Below, piece by piece: positions 28,655-38,294 of a stretch of DNA of 64,000 nt. The notes beneath the pieces were generated by a model. That model was not told the origin of the DNA, ran no database searches, and was given only the letters and a program-made list of their open reading frames with translations. The stretch comes from G965218495 sp965218495 (lineage in GTDB: Bacteria > Bacteroidota > Rhodothermia > Rhodothermales > Bin80). Position 1 is the stretch's first letter, and every line of letters begins with the position of its first letter. The stretch is taken from contig OZ244626.1 in the NCBI GenBank assembly GCA_965218495.1, forward strand, positions 1,116,001-1,180,000. The letters run 5' to 3'. The translations under genes and the position numbers were made by a program.

Positions 28655-29425
28655 CTACGCCTCGTAGAGCTCGTCCAAGCTCTGGGCAGACAGCGCTACC
28701 AGAAAGCCTGCGAGTTTTTCCGTTAAAGCCTTAAGGAACCGCTTCCCTTTTTCATCGGACGACCGGGCAGGATTTCCCACGCCCGTGTCTTCCGTGGCCT
28801 GAAGCCACGACCGCTCGGCCCAGACCCAGCCTTCGCGTATACCTTCGAGCGCCGGCTGCCGGACACGCCCGCCACCGGCTGCGCTAAGGGGCAGGACAAG
28901 CTCCGGCGCAAGGTACAGGAGATTGCTGGTTTCCATTTCTCCGCCATGGTCTCCCGGCTCATCGAAGTACTCGGATTCCCGAAGCACCTTGAACCAGTTG
29001 ATTTCGCAGATAAACATGTCGCGGTATCGCGCGCCTATCTCGCGTATCATCTGCTTGAAGCTATTGCCCCCGTGCCCGTTGAGCACTACGAGCTTATGGA
29101 TGCCCTGGTGCGAGAGCACCTGCACGACGTCATGCAGCAGGGCTGCCTGCGTGCTCGGCATCATGTTGATGTCCAAGAGTACATCCAGCTGCCCGGTGTT
29201 CACGCCAAAAGGAACGGTGGGAAGCACGATCGGCCTTGCGCCCTCATCCCAGGCCAAGCGTGCGCTTTCGGCCGCGATGTAGTCCACCTGGATGTTGTCG
29301 GTGGCGTACGGGAGATGGTAGTTGTGCGCCTCTGTGGCACCCCAGGGCAGGAGAGCAACAGCATATGAGGTGTCCTTTACTGCTCGCCAGTTGTTTTCGG
29401 CGAGGATATACGGGCGGCCGCTCAT
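28655..29425 (-). CDS. Creatininase-family amidohydrolase
   Basis: A 256-residue cytoplasmic protein. The metal ligands of the creatininase family are visible: GATEAHNYHLPYATDN (Glu, His, Asp), LNGHGGNS and DHGGEMETS. Family members include creatinine amidohydrolase and enzymes acting on cyclic amides or on lactone-like substrates; the substrate here is not known. It lies 59 bases before the start of the secreted helical protein gene, on the same strand, and may belong to the same operon. Confidence 0.88.
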   Translation of the reverse strand: MSGRPYILAENNWRAVKDTSYAVALLPWGATEAHNYHLPYATDNIQVDYIAAESARLAWDEGARPIVLPTVPFGVNTGQLDVLLDINMMPSTQAALLHDVVQVLSHQGIHKLVVLNGHGGNSFKQMIREIGARYRDMFICEINWFKVLRESEYFDEPGDHGGEMETSNLLYLAPELVLPLSAAGGGRVRQPALEGIREGWVWAERSWLQATEDTGVGNPARSSDEKGKRFLKALTEKLAGFLVALSAQSLDELYEA

Positions 29426-29449
29426 GCGATGACTACGCGGTCTGTCTGC

Positions 29450-29920
29450 CTACTGCTGAACGAGGAGAACGAGGTCGTACTCGTGATCGATGATTTGGAT
29501 AGGGCCGTCGAAGTAGGGGATGATGTAGCGTCCCTTGCGGTCTATGGTCAGTTCCGTCGCACTATAGGTGAGGTATCCACTCTGGAAGGAGCCACTAAAG
29601 CTAAAGTCCAGCATCCTGCGGCTGCCCGATATATTTCGTTCGATTTCGTAGTGTCGGACCTTCTCGAACTGCGCGCCTACGTGCAGCGAGACGTTAGTGA
29701 TCTCGAAGGAGCGACGCACCGTGACGGTTGCCGGCGTAGTACTTTGCTGCACGCCTTCTACAAAGATCCAGGCGCGCTTTACCATTGGGGACCCGGCTGC
29801 CTGCGTGGTGTCTTTGGGAGCACGTGAGGCGATGGTGACGCCCGCGGGCGTGCTTACGCACCCTGCGTGGAAAAAGACCAGCATGCAGCCAAGAGCTGCC
29901 GCAGTCGCCAGGAGCCTCAT
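29450..29920 (-). CDS. Lipoprotein, unknown
   Basis: About 156 residues from ATG 29920 (MRLLATAAALG); the longer frame to 30034 starts with a non-signal stretch. A lipobox (FFHAGC) marks it as a lipoprotein. The mature part is beta-rich (ATVTVRRSFEITNVSLHVG, DFSFSGSFQSGYLTYSATEL). No family was recognised. The stop lies 24 bases before the creatininase gene's start on the same strand. Confidence 0.6.
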   Translation of the reverse strand: MRLLATAAALGCMLVFFHAGCVSTPAGVTIASRAPKDTTQAAGSPMVKRAWIFVEGVQQSTTPATVTVRRSFEITNVSLHVGAQFEKVRHYEIERNISGSRRMLDFSFSGSFQSGYLTYSATELTIDRKGRYIIPYFDGPIQIIDHEYDLVLLVQQ

Positions 29921-30267
29921 ATGCCCTTTCCGGGTAAGTCCCGCGCGCATCCTTCTGTTATCGGCTCGTGGAGGGTGTTGTTCCGGCCCGGAATGCTGGA
30001 TTGCGTTTTGAGTCGTGCCATGCATAGTGCCCAATGTGTGGCGACCTTGGACTCAGAAAAGGACGTGAACCACGCTCTAAACTGCTGGAGCACAGCGAGT
30101 CTTTATTCGGACTGGAATTGGTGCCCAACGCTCCGGTATTCGAGCGGCCCTTATGGCATCGGACATCGCGCCTACGTCAGGCATTCCGCGCAGCATGCCA
30201 ACCAGAACTAGCGCACTGTTGCCCGGCATCTTAAATGCACAGGCGGCGCGCAAAAGCCATATGACCC

Positions 30268-30996
30268 TTACCAGAAAAAGTCTCGGCCAAGCCGCTTCAA
30301 TTCTTCGCGCCGGGCTTCGTAGTCGGGCAAGACGCGCCCGACGGCCTGCCAATACTCACGGCTGTGATTTTGGTGTAGGATATGCACCAACTCATGCACC
30401 ACGACGTAGTCGATCAGACGCATTGGGGCTTGCACTAAGCGCCAGTTAAGGCGAATCGCGCCATGACGGTTACAGCTCCCCCAACGCTTTCGTTGATTCG
30501 CAATGACGACGGGGGGCATCGGTACACCAACCCTCAGCCGCCAGAACTCCACGCGTTCCTTTATCCGTTTGGCCGCTTGGCGCTGGAACCATGCGATCAG
30601 CGCCGCGCGCGCGTAAGCCCCCTGCAGGGATCCAGCCGGCGTCGGCACATGGATCCATTCCCCGGCCAATCTAGCCTCGCCGGGTGCAGAAGAATCTATC
30701 TTCAGGCGGTACTGCCGCCCGAGGTAAGAGACGCTTTCTCCTGTCGCAAATTCACGAGGAATTGCGGGTGCCGGAGCTTCCCTGAGGAGCTGGAGCTTCT
30801 GCATGATCCACTCCGCCTTTCGAGTCACGATATCGTCAATCTCGTCAGTTGGGCAATCCGCCGGTGCAAGGACAAGAACGGCCCCCTTGGGCTCCACTTT
30901 CAGTGCAACTGTCTTCTTCCGCCGCGCGCTACGACGAATGGTGTAGGTCAGTAGATTGCTGCCCCAGGCTATCGTAGAGGTCTCTTCTGCAATCAT
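30268..30996 (-). CDS. YgjP-like metallopeptidase-domain protein
   Basis: A 242-residue protein of the YgjP/SprT-like (DUF45) family. The zinc site HELVHILHQNHS sits near residue 200 with the usual downstream YW and RRE. It begins with the family's beta-strand region (YTIRRSARRKKTVALKVEP). These are cytoplasmic predicted zinc peptidases; the substrate is unknown. It is the last convincing gene before a stretch of several kilobases without genes. Confidence 0.85.
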   Translation of the reverse strand: MIAEETSTIAWGSNLLTYTIRRSARRKKTVALKVEPKGAVLVLAPADCPTDEIDDIVTRKAEWIMQKLQLLREAPAPAIPREFATGESVSYLGRQYRLKIDSSAPGEARLAGEWIHVPTPAGSLQGAYARAALIAWFQRQAAKRIKERVEFWRLRVGVPMPPVVIANQRKRWGSCNRHGAIRLNWRLVQAPMRLIDYVVVHELVHILHQNHSREYWQAVGRVLPDYEARREELKRLGRDFFW

Positions 30997-33900
30997 TGGT
31001 CAACTCTGCATTCTAACTGCTACGCCGCATCGGCCGATGGCAAAGGCACCGCTCCCGCCGAGGTCCAGCTCATGCGGGCCAGCTATCCGGATTGGAGTCC
31101 ACCTGCCGCCGCTGTGGTACTTTCCAGCCACACGCGCGGCTGGCTGTGCAGAGCCCGGCGAGAGCGCCCATTACCATGCGTGACCGATGCCGTTCCAGTT
31201 GGCCGCAAGGTACGGCATAGCGGCAGGAAAGGCCGTTGTGCGCAGCTGAATCAGGTTGGCCCTAATTGGATGCACGCATCGATGAGAAGGGCAGGGGACC
31301 GGAAGGAGCCCGCCTCTCGTCCATCGAGTCGGACAACGCGGAGATTTCTCACGCCCGGATTCCCACAGATCAGTGTGCGGGTCCTTCAATAAAAACGACT
31401 CATCTACGCAGCCGGGAGGATACGAGTTAGATGGGCCATTAAGCAAGGGCAGGTCACTTCCACCTGCGAACCACTTGGACTTGCCGACGATGACGGATGC
31501 AAATTGGCTGCGTCGCGCGAGGGATCTTCGTGTACTGCCGAACGGGTGAAGCGGCCAACTGCACTCGGACCCTCACTTGCTGCAATCTGTCTTTTTGTGC
31601 GTGGCCTTTCCGTGACGTTAACCACTCACGCGGACCCTTCATCGGGTTTGTCGTGACTCGCAGAATGGGCATGCCAAAGCTGCACCAGGCGAGAATGTTC
31701 TTGAGGCCATACGGCCGCCATTCCGGGTTGAAGCGTCTCTGCATTCGTTTCTGGTACGAGCGATGTCGGCGAGCCCGTGTTGGACGGCCTGATCTTTGGG
31801 CAGCGCAGTACGCTATGGCACGCGGGCAGAGCTGGCGAATAGTGCCGATGCGCAGGAAATCATTTTGCGGGTGCGCGGCATCTGATACGGATCGGCAATG
31901 CCTGCTGCAAGATGCTTGGGCGAAAGGGCAGGGCGGTAGCCAAGTAGCCCGTAGCGGCCCGTGCCAAAGTCTTAGCGCGTATAGTGGAAGGGGAAAGCGT
32001 CGCCATGAGTTCTCGCTGGCGATTGGGATGCAAAATGCTATGTTCGGCGGGGCTTTGACCTCCCGGATTTGGGTGCCCAAGACGGCATTCTTGACAGTAT
32101 TATATAGGGCGCACATTCGGGCCACATCCGGGAATAGCCCAGCGCGCGGCAGCAACTGGCGGAATTCGACATTTCGTCCGCCAGTTCCGCCGGTTGGATG
32201 GACTGCCATTTGCCGGTCTGCCACATCGGCGCGTGCAATGGCGACCCGTGTGCGCAGACCCAACGCGACCCGCCGCGCAGACCCCTGCCGAACGGGAAAG
32301 TAGCAAGAGCTGTGCGACCGTACTTGGGTGCACGTTGAGGCGTAGCCGGCGGCTTTTCGCCATGCTTACGGCAATCCGAGTCGGAACGTGAATCACTGCG
32401 CACAGAACGTCGGTTTTCACCGCGTTCATGGATTACGTGAGCGGCGGGTGCGTGCTCGGGTTAGAGCGGCGCTACGCGGCGCCAGCGGCATATACGTTCA
32501 CGCAATAGGCATGCACAAGGCCAATTTCACAGGTGCCGCGCCGTGGCCGCGATGGCAAGTCATTCAAGTCGTGCTTGTCGGCGCGGCAAGTGCGGAGAAG
32601 GCAGGAAAGCGTTCTGGTTTAATGGCAACGTTGGTAGCTGCGCTGGATCCAAGAAAAGGCAGGCCCGCAGAGGAGCCGGCCAGGCGATACTTCAAGTCCC
32701 CGGCTGCTGCGCTACTCCAGCGCGGATTCCGCGTTGGGAGAGTCGGGAATCGGTGGCGCGCAGCTCCACCGCCAGTGGCCCAACAAGCTGTTTCGCTGTG
32801 GGCGCTGTTCTGAGTTCGCACGGGAGGTTTCGTGCCATTGGGGATATCGTTTTGTCAGGGGGGTCGGAAGGTACGTGTTTGCCACACATGCGCAGTGCGG
32901 TGCGAATGGTGTGGTATAAATGCCTGCGCGGAGCGCGCAAAGGCGCCATAGCGTCACCAAAGACGACCCGCAGGCGGCAGCCCATCGCTACGCGACGCGC
33001 ACGGGCCCAGCGACAGGTAGGGGCGGAGAAGTCTCTACAAAGACTCTTGCGCAAAAAGGGGCGTCCCATGGTCTCGGCAGCTCTGGATCAGCGTGGATGG
33101 GTATTTCGAAGACGGCCATGGCTCACCAACGGGCGTGCGGTGCAGGGTTTCAGGAAAAGTCGAGGGCCGCAGACAGTGTGGCGATACTGGATGGTCAAGC
33201 AAACAAGGGCTCTGAGGCAATTGAAGTACAGAAACGCTGCCGAGCGCTGCGGCGAAGCCGGCACTCGGCGAGCGATTTCGTTGGAGCATGCGTTGGGCGG
33301 AGACTCCGACAGCACATGTCGCCGCGTTTCCGCAGGGGATGCTGACTAGTTGGATTGCCCGGATACTTCTGAGACGGCGAATACAACCCTGGGTGCCTAG
33401 TGGTTCGGAGTCGCGCGGACATTGGGCCGCGCAAGTCAGTGCACCGCCAGTCACCTCGGGCGAGGCAGTGCTCGTAGCCTGGCTCTACGGCGCGAGATCC
33501 GAAGAATGGGGCAGATCCTGACCCAATAGCCTGTGGACTGTCGATGCGGGCGCTGGGACGATTCGCCGACCAAGGATTTTCGCTGCTGCATGCGAGGCGT
33601 CTGGCAAAGAAATCTGAACCCGGCGCCGACTTGGGCGATGCGGAGCCGAAACACGGACCCGGCATTGCGCATGTGGATCGACTAGCAGCCGGGCACATTC
33701 GCTCTGCATCGTGTGCGTGCTATCTGGAAGGCGCGGATTTGCGCGAGACATCGCGTCCACGATACTCTGCCAATGCCGTTTACGAAGCCAGCGGCAGATG
33801 CCTGATCATTGGAGCGGGCTAGCAAAGCGATGCTTCAAGGCGGGAGGATGACTGCCTTGGCATCCGTGGACGAAAGAGGACACGTGTAGTCAGCCCTCTA

Positions 33901-34364
33901 CAGCCCGGACACAATTTTCTGGCGTTCTGCAGTGCACTGAGGAGAGCGATTCGTTCGATGTTAGTATCGGGCCAGATACCGAACTCTTACGCGGCCCACA
34001 CTCTGCCACCTACTACAGAAATCCGGAACAGCGTTGGACGGGCCTTTCTGGCTTGAACACCGCTCTTGCGCGGTGCTGGGTGCATTGAATTGTGATCGCC
34101 ATGGCCTCTAGGGACTGGGTCCCCTGCAACGGACCGGTTCACAAGATTTCGCTCTACTGATCGCATTAGGGCGCTGGTTGGAGGTTTGGCCCGCAGTCGA
34201 TAGCGCTGCCACCGCTGGTGACCCTGAGTCTGGGCGCGCCGGCGTTACTTCCATCGTAGGGTCGGCGGGAGGCGCACCTGCCTTAGGATCCGGTGGCCAT
34301 TCCGTCGCTTTCGCTCCGGGCCTCAGTCCGGCTTCCATCACCGTGTTTCCTCCCGCCGCCCACC
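30997..34364. other. Long stretch without recognisable genes
   Basis: About 3.4 kb in which I find no protein I can support. Two overlapping open frames on opposite strands (31454-32263 minus, 31497-32303 plus) and one at 32543-33349 have no recognisable motifs and read like GC-rich noise. Near 34040 there is one copy of a repeat that recurs at 34651. No tRNA or strong terminator was seen. Confidence 0.5.
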
Positions 34365-34676
34365 GAACCGGGCGTACGGTTTTCCCGTACCCGGCTCTCC
34401 AGGCGGATCATGCAACTCGCACTCGGACCGCTTCTCCTGCCGCATAGGACTTCCACTACGCAAGGAGCGACACACTCCCTGCAGCCACCCAATACCGCGG
34501 ATAACGCGTTGCCAGGCCTGTTTACGCCCTGACAACCCCGTACGCCAGCATCGCATAGAATGCGACTGGCCTACGGGTCCTTCACTTACGCATGTGGTGT
34601 CGCTGGATTCACCGACCCTGATCGGATAGTAGGCTATGCCATTATTTCCGGGGCCTTTCACCCTTTGAACACCGCT
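34040..34676. repeat. Imperfect direct repeat flanking a 0.6 kb block
   Basis: GGGCCTTTC + 4 bases + TTGAACACCGCT at 34040-34064 recurs as GGGCCTTTC + 5 bases + TTGAACACCGCT at 34651-34676. The copies share 21 positions in the same orientation and enclose the group II domain V-like hairpin. Confidence 0.55.
34365..34397 (-). ncRNA. Group II intron domain V-like hairpin (relic)
   Basis: On the minus strand the 33 bases start GAGCCGGG and end CCCGGTTC, which pair over 8 bp with one G-U. The inner stem TACGG/CCGTA carries a GAAAA loop, with an unpaired CG on the 3' side. This matches the group II intron domain V plan (AGC triad in the outer stem, two-base bulge, GNRA-like loop), one base shorter than usual. 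The sequence downstream does not fold as a normal domain VI. No reverse transcriptase gene is present nearby, so this is a relic. Confidence 0.7.
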
Positions 34677-34739
34677 CCGCACCTGCGGCCCTGTATCTTG
34701 TAAGTGATGTTTGATGGGGTACATCGACAGGGTGATCCT

Positions 34740-35041
34740 TGATGTGGAAATTGCGGCAGCGATGGCTGCGAATCACTGATCCCGGGCTTGGCCAGACCGG
34801 TTTTTGCGGTCGCCGAAAGCGTTGTGCTCCGCTCTGCGTCACGTCACGGCGAGTCAACTCCCCGGGAGCAACCAATCGGCCCCCGCTGCCTTGAGCGCTT
34901 GGAAGGGATTTGTGCCCCGGGTGAGTGCTGTGATATACCCCCCGTAGGGAGTTCGTGCCTTGGAGCACCGATACAGGGACTGATGGAACGTCACGGCGAC
35001 TCGCAGCCATAGACCACCATACACCAAAGGAGTAACCGCCC
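34740..35041 (+). ncRNA. Candidate bridge-RNA region of IS110 copy 1
   Basis: A 300-base non-coding leader directly before the IS110 transposase. IS110-group elements encode a bridge RNA in the region between the left end and the transposase gene. Its boundaries and loops are not determined; the call rests on position and family only. A good Shine-Dalgarno (AAAGGAG) lies at its end. Confidence 0.35.
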
Positions 35042-36316
35042 ATGTTCATTCAATCTCAGCCAACCGCCTTCGCTGGCGTCGACTGGGGCTCGCAGTCACA
35101 TCAGGTTTGTGTTCTCGGATCCGACGGCGCCGTCCTCGGCGAGAAGGCCTTTCCTCACTCCGGCGAGGGGCTCGGCCAGCTGCTCGACTGGATTCTAGAC
35201 TGCGCGGCCTGCGAGGCTAATCAGGTTGCGGTCGCCATCGAGATTCCTCACGGCCCGGTCGTTGATAGCCTTCTTGATCGCGGATTTCAGGTCTTTTCCA
35301 TCAATCCCAAGCAGCTGGACCGGTTCCGGGATCGTTTTTCGCCTGCTGGCGCCAAGGATGACCGCCGTGACGCTCGCGTACTGGCAGGCGCCGTCCGCAC
35401 CGACCCGGACTGCCTACGCGCGCTCAGCCCGCTGGATGCCGATATTGTTAAGCTGCGCGAATGGTCGCGCATGGCCGATGAGCTGACCGCCGAGCGCACC
35501 GGCCTCACCAACCGTTTCCGCGAACAGCTCTGGCGCTACTACCCGCAGTTCCTCGAGCTCGGGGCCGATCTTTCCTCGCCATGGGCCTTGGCCCTCTGGA
35601 AGCTCGCATCCACGCCAGAGGATGCCCGCCGGGTCCGCCCGTCCTCCGTAGCTAAGTTGTTGAAGAAGCACCGCATACGGCGTTTCAAAGCCGAGGAGGT
35701 CATCCAGACGCTGCGTGCCGAACCCGTAACCGCCGCCCCCGGCGTCGTCGAGGCCGCAACCTTGCATATCCGGGTGCTCGCAGAGAAGCTCGAGCAGCTC
35801 GGGAAGCATATGAGCGCCGCGAAGCACGCCATGGCCGCCCTCGTCGAAGCACTCTCCGCCAGCGAAGAGCCCACCGCAGGGAAGCCCCGTACGTTGCGCG
35901 ACGCTGCGATCCTCTCGTCACTGCCAGGCGTCGGGCACGTGGTCTTGGCCACACTGCTCTCGGAGGCATCCGGCCCCCTGCACTCCCGGGACTATCAGGC
36001 CCTGCGCTGCCTGTGCGGCGTCGCACCGGTCACCCGGCAATCCGGCAAGGCACGGCGCGTCGTGCGCCGCCGGGCCTGCCAGCCCCGCCTGGCAAACGCC
36101 CTCTATCACTGGAGCAGGGTGGCCACCCAGCACGATCCCATCAGCCAGGCCAAGTACTGCGCCCGCGGCCACACGCACGGCCGCGCCCTACGCTCCGTCG
36201 CAGACCGGCTGCTGGCCGTAGCCTGCGCCATGCTGCGAAACGGCACACCGTTCGATCCCGGCCACGTGACTGCTGCCACCCAAGCGCTGGCGCACCCGAC
36301 CACAGAATCAAAGTAA
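35042..36316 (+). CDS. IS110-family transposase, copy 1
   Basis: A 424-residue transposase of the IS110 family. The N-terminal RuvC-like DEDD domain shows GVDWGSQSH (Asp), VAIEIPHGPV (Glu) and AKDDRRDARVLA (Asp pair). The C-terminal Transposase_20 part includes LSSLPGVGHVVLATLL and the conserved Ser region TRQSGKARRV. These enzymes use a bridge RNA to pick target and donor. ATG 35042 is preceded by AAAGGAG, unlike the resident genes. The protein looks intact. Confidence 0.92.
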   Translation: MFIQSQPTAFAGVDWGSQSHQVCVLGSDGAVLGEKAFPHSGEGLGQLLDWILDCAACEANQVAVAIEIPHGPVVDSLLDRGFQVFSINPKQLDRFRDRFSPAGAKDDRRDARVLAGAVRTDPDCLRALSPLDADIVKLREWSRMADELTAERTGLTNRFREQLWRYYPQFLELGADLSSPWALALWKLASTPEDARRVRPSSVAKLLKKHRIRRFKAEEVIQTLRAEPVTAAPGVVEAATLHIRVLAEKLEQLGKHMSAAKHAMAALVEALSASEEPTAGKPRTLRDAAILSSLPGVGHVVLATLLSEASGPLHSRDYQALRCLCGVAPVTRQSGKARRVVRRRACQPRLANALYHWSRVATQHDPISQAKYCARGHTHGRALRSVADRLLAVACAMLRNGTPFDPGHVTAATQALAHPTTESK

Positions 36317-36744
36317 ATGTAACGACACCAGGGCCGCCGGTTAATTTACTGACCTCCTCTGCGCACAAAAGCCCGACTTCGTCACCTTCTTGAGCCTACC
36401 GTTGCTCTGGGGGGCGAGCACAGGCGATCCGAGTCGTCTTTGGCCCTTTTCGAGGCTGTTTTGGCCGTTTTTGGGCCTCAACGATGAATGCGGAAGAAAT
36501 GTAGTACCAATGGGGATGGTTGTACACGCACTTATTAGTAAATGTATATATGTGCATATACACTGTTCAGGATCAAAATGACAAAGTTGGAAAAGGACGC
36601 TGCGGATCCCTTTCAAATCCTCACCAGAGTACGATGGCTCCGGCTTCAAATGCGCAGTTACCCACCACTCGCTGTCTTCCCGACCCAGCCTGCAGTTGCG
36701 TCGCTTTTTGGTCTAAACGTCTACTTTTTTCTTCTTTCCTACTT
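36317..36744. other. Non-coding stretch between IS110 copy 1 and intron relic
   Basis: No gene seen. It contains the right flank of IS110 copy 1 and an AT-rich patch around 36520-36590 that stands out against the GC-rich surroundings. Confidence 0.45.
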
Positions 36745-37140
36745 GCATAAAGGGTAGGGAGTCCCTTCCCTCGGCAGGCATTACCCCGCTTCAACGGTAC
36801 TACGGGCCACTCCGCCACCCTACCGGCCTGGCCTGGCTCAAAGAGCTTCCAGTTGGTGCGTGCCACACCACCGAGAGGGCTTCCCGTGTTGCTACTTCCC
36901 TGATCTTCCATGCGTGCCAGCGCCAATACCCCGGCGAGCCGGTCTCGGTGCCTCTGTCGCTCTCTTCCCGAGCCGCAGCGGTCTTCCCCATATCACCGGA
37001 AGGTCGACACTCGCATCACCCGTTTCGGGGCCTGCTCAGCGTTCACTCACGTTCCGGCCCGCATGGTCGCTAAGCTACTCACGTAGCCCGTTAATCACAG
37101 TGCTTCATGCCATGTCGTTGCCTCCATAATACGCTGTGAC
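36745..37140 (-). ncRNA. Group II intron 5' (domain I-like) fragment
   Basis: On the minus strand this stretch reads like the leader that precedes group II intron reverse transcriptase genes: AGTGGCCCGTAGTACCGTTG, then GAAGCGGGGTAATGCC and GAGGGAAGGGACTCC. Its spurious translation contains WPVVPLKRGN and GKGLP, as often seen in front of such genes. No reverse transcriptase follows; IS110 copy 1 lies there instead. Together with the domain V-like hairpin at 34365, it suggests a broken intron on the minus strand. Limits are approximate. Confidence 0.45.
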
Positions 37141-37235
37141 CGCTACCAACTGGAGCGACAGGTAATATGAAAAAGCGGACGCCTTTGACGTATCGTAGGC
37201 GTAGCGCATCGTTCACAAATACGCCGGAGGGCCTC

Positions 37236-38294
37236 ATGCGAAAGCTGATTTACCTTGGTTTGGATGCTCACGCCAGTCACTGCGTTCTTGGAGGCATGGA
37301 TACGCGTGGAGACTTGTTGTTCAGCAAACGACTTCGAACCGCGGAATCCGTATTAATTAGTCACATAGTGGAGATCCAGGCACGTGAGAAGCTACTGGTT
37401 CTGGAAGAGTCCTCGCTAGCCGGCTGGCTGTCGGGGAGTCTTCGTCAGTACGTGGACCAGATCACCGTATGTGATCCGCGCCAGAATGCCCTCATAAGCC
37501 GCAATGCGCATAAGAGTGATGAGAGTGATGTTTACAACCTGTGCAAGCTGCTGCGACTGGGGGAGCTCAGGGGCGTCTACCATCCGGAAGATGACCACCG
37601 TGCCTCCTTTAAGAGCGCCGTGCAGCACTACTTTGACCTTCGGAATCAGCAAAGTGCGCTGAAGACCAAGATAAAGGCGAAGTATCGAGGTGCTGGCGTC
37701 ATGGAGGTGCAGGGGGATTGCGTCTACAGTGCGGCGCATCGTGCGGCGTACTTGGCGCAGATCAAGGACATTGCGGTACGCACCATGGTAGAGCAGCTCT
37801 ACGGTGTACTGGATGTGCTGGTCGATACGCAAGATAAGGCACGCCAGCAGGTGATACGGCTCGGCAGGCGGTACCGCGAGATCCGGCAATTCATGAAAAT
37901 GCCGGGAGTAGGTCCAATCGGAGCCCATGTCTTTGATGCGTATGTCCAAACGCCCCATCGGTTTGCGACCAAGCAGAAGCTGTGGCGCTACTGCAGGCTC
38001 GGCATCGTTGATCGCAGCAGTAATGGTAAGCCGCTGGCCTACAAGCGGCTGGACCGCGCCGGCAACGGTGAGCTCAAGGCTATGAGCTATCGCGCCTGGC
38101 TGACGGCCACGCGGATATCGAAGCCCAATGAGGTATCCCAATTCTACGAGGCATCGCTCGAACGCACGCACAACGCAACGCGTGCGCGGCTCAATACGCA
38201 GCGGAAGATTCTTGCGGTGCTCTGGAGCATATGGAAACGGAACGTAGCCTATAACCCCGACCTTTTTCTCAGAGTGAGCCAGGCCGCAGCGTAA
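37236..38294 (+). CDS. IS110-family transposase, copy 2 (different type)
   Basis: About 352 residues from ATG 37236 (MRKLIYLGLD); an earlier in-frame ATG at 37167 adds 23 residues. DEDD residues: YLGLDAHASHCVLG, LLVLEESSLAGWL and AHKSDESDVYNL. The C-terminal domain has MKMPGVGPIGAHVFDAYV and RSSNGKPLAYKRLD. It is not a close copy of copy 1 and belongs to another IS110 branch. A perfect 6-bp hairpin (CGATGC-GGC-GCATCG, 38300-38314) follows the stop directly and may mark a terminal region. The gene looks intact. Confidence 0.9.
   Translation: MRKLIYLGLDAHASHCVLGGMDTRGDLLFSKRLRTAESVLISHIVEIQAREKLLVLEESSLAGWLSGSLRQYVDQITVCDPRQNALISRNAHKSDESDVYNLCKLLRLGELRGVYHPEDDHRASFKSAVQHYFDLRNQQSALKTKIKAKYRGAGVMEVQGDCVYSAAHRAAYLAQIKDIAVRTMVEQLYGVLDVLVDTQDKARQQVIRLGRRYREIRQFMKMPGVGPIGAHVFDAYVQTPHRFATKQKLWRYCRLGIVDRSSNGKPLAYKRLDRAGNGELKAMSYRAWLTATRISKPNEVSQFYEASLERTHNATRARLNTQRKILAVLWSIWKRNVAYNPDLFLRVSQAAA

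Noticed and set aside
31454..32303. Two overlapping open frames of about 268 codons on opposite strands
   Set aside because: Neither has motifs, a signal peptide or a plausible start region, and both are rich in Arg, Ser and Cys as expected for translated GC-rich noise.
32543..33349. A 268-codon open frame on the + strand
   Set aside because: Composition is atypical (Arg/Ser-rich), with no domain; other frames over the same stretch are also open.
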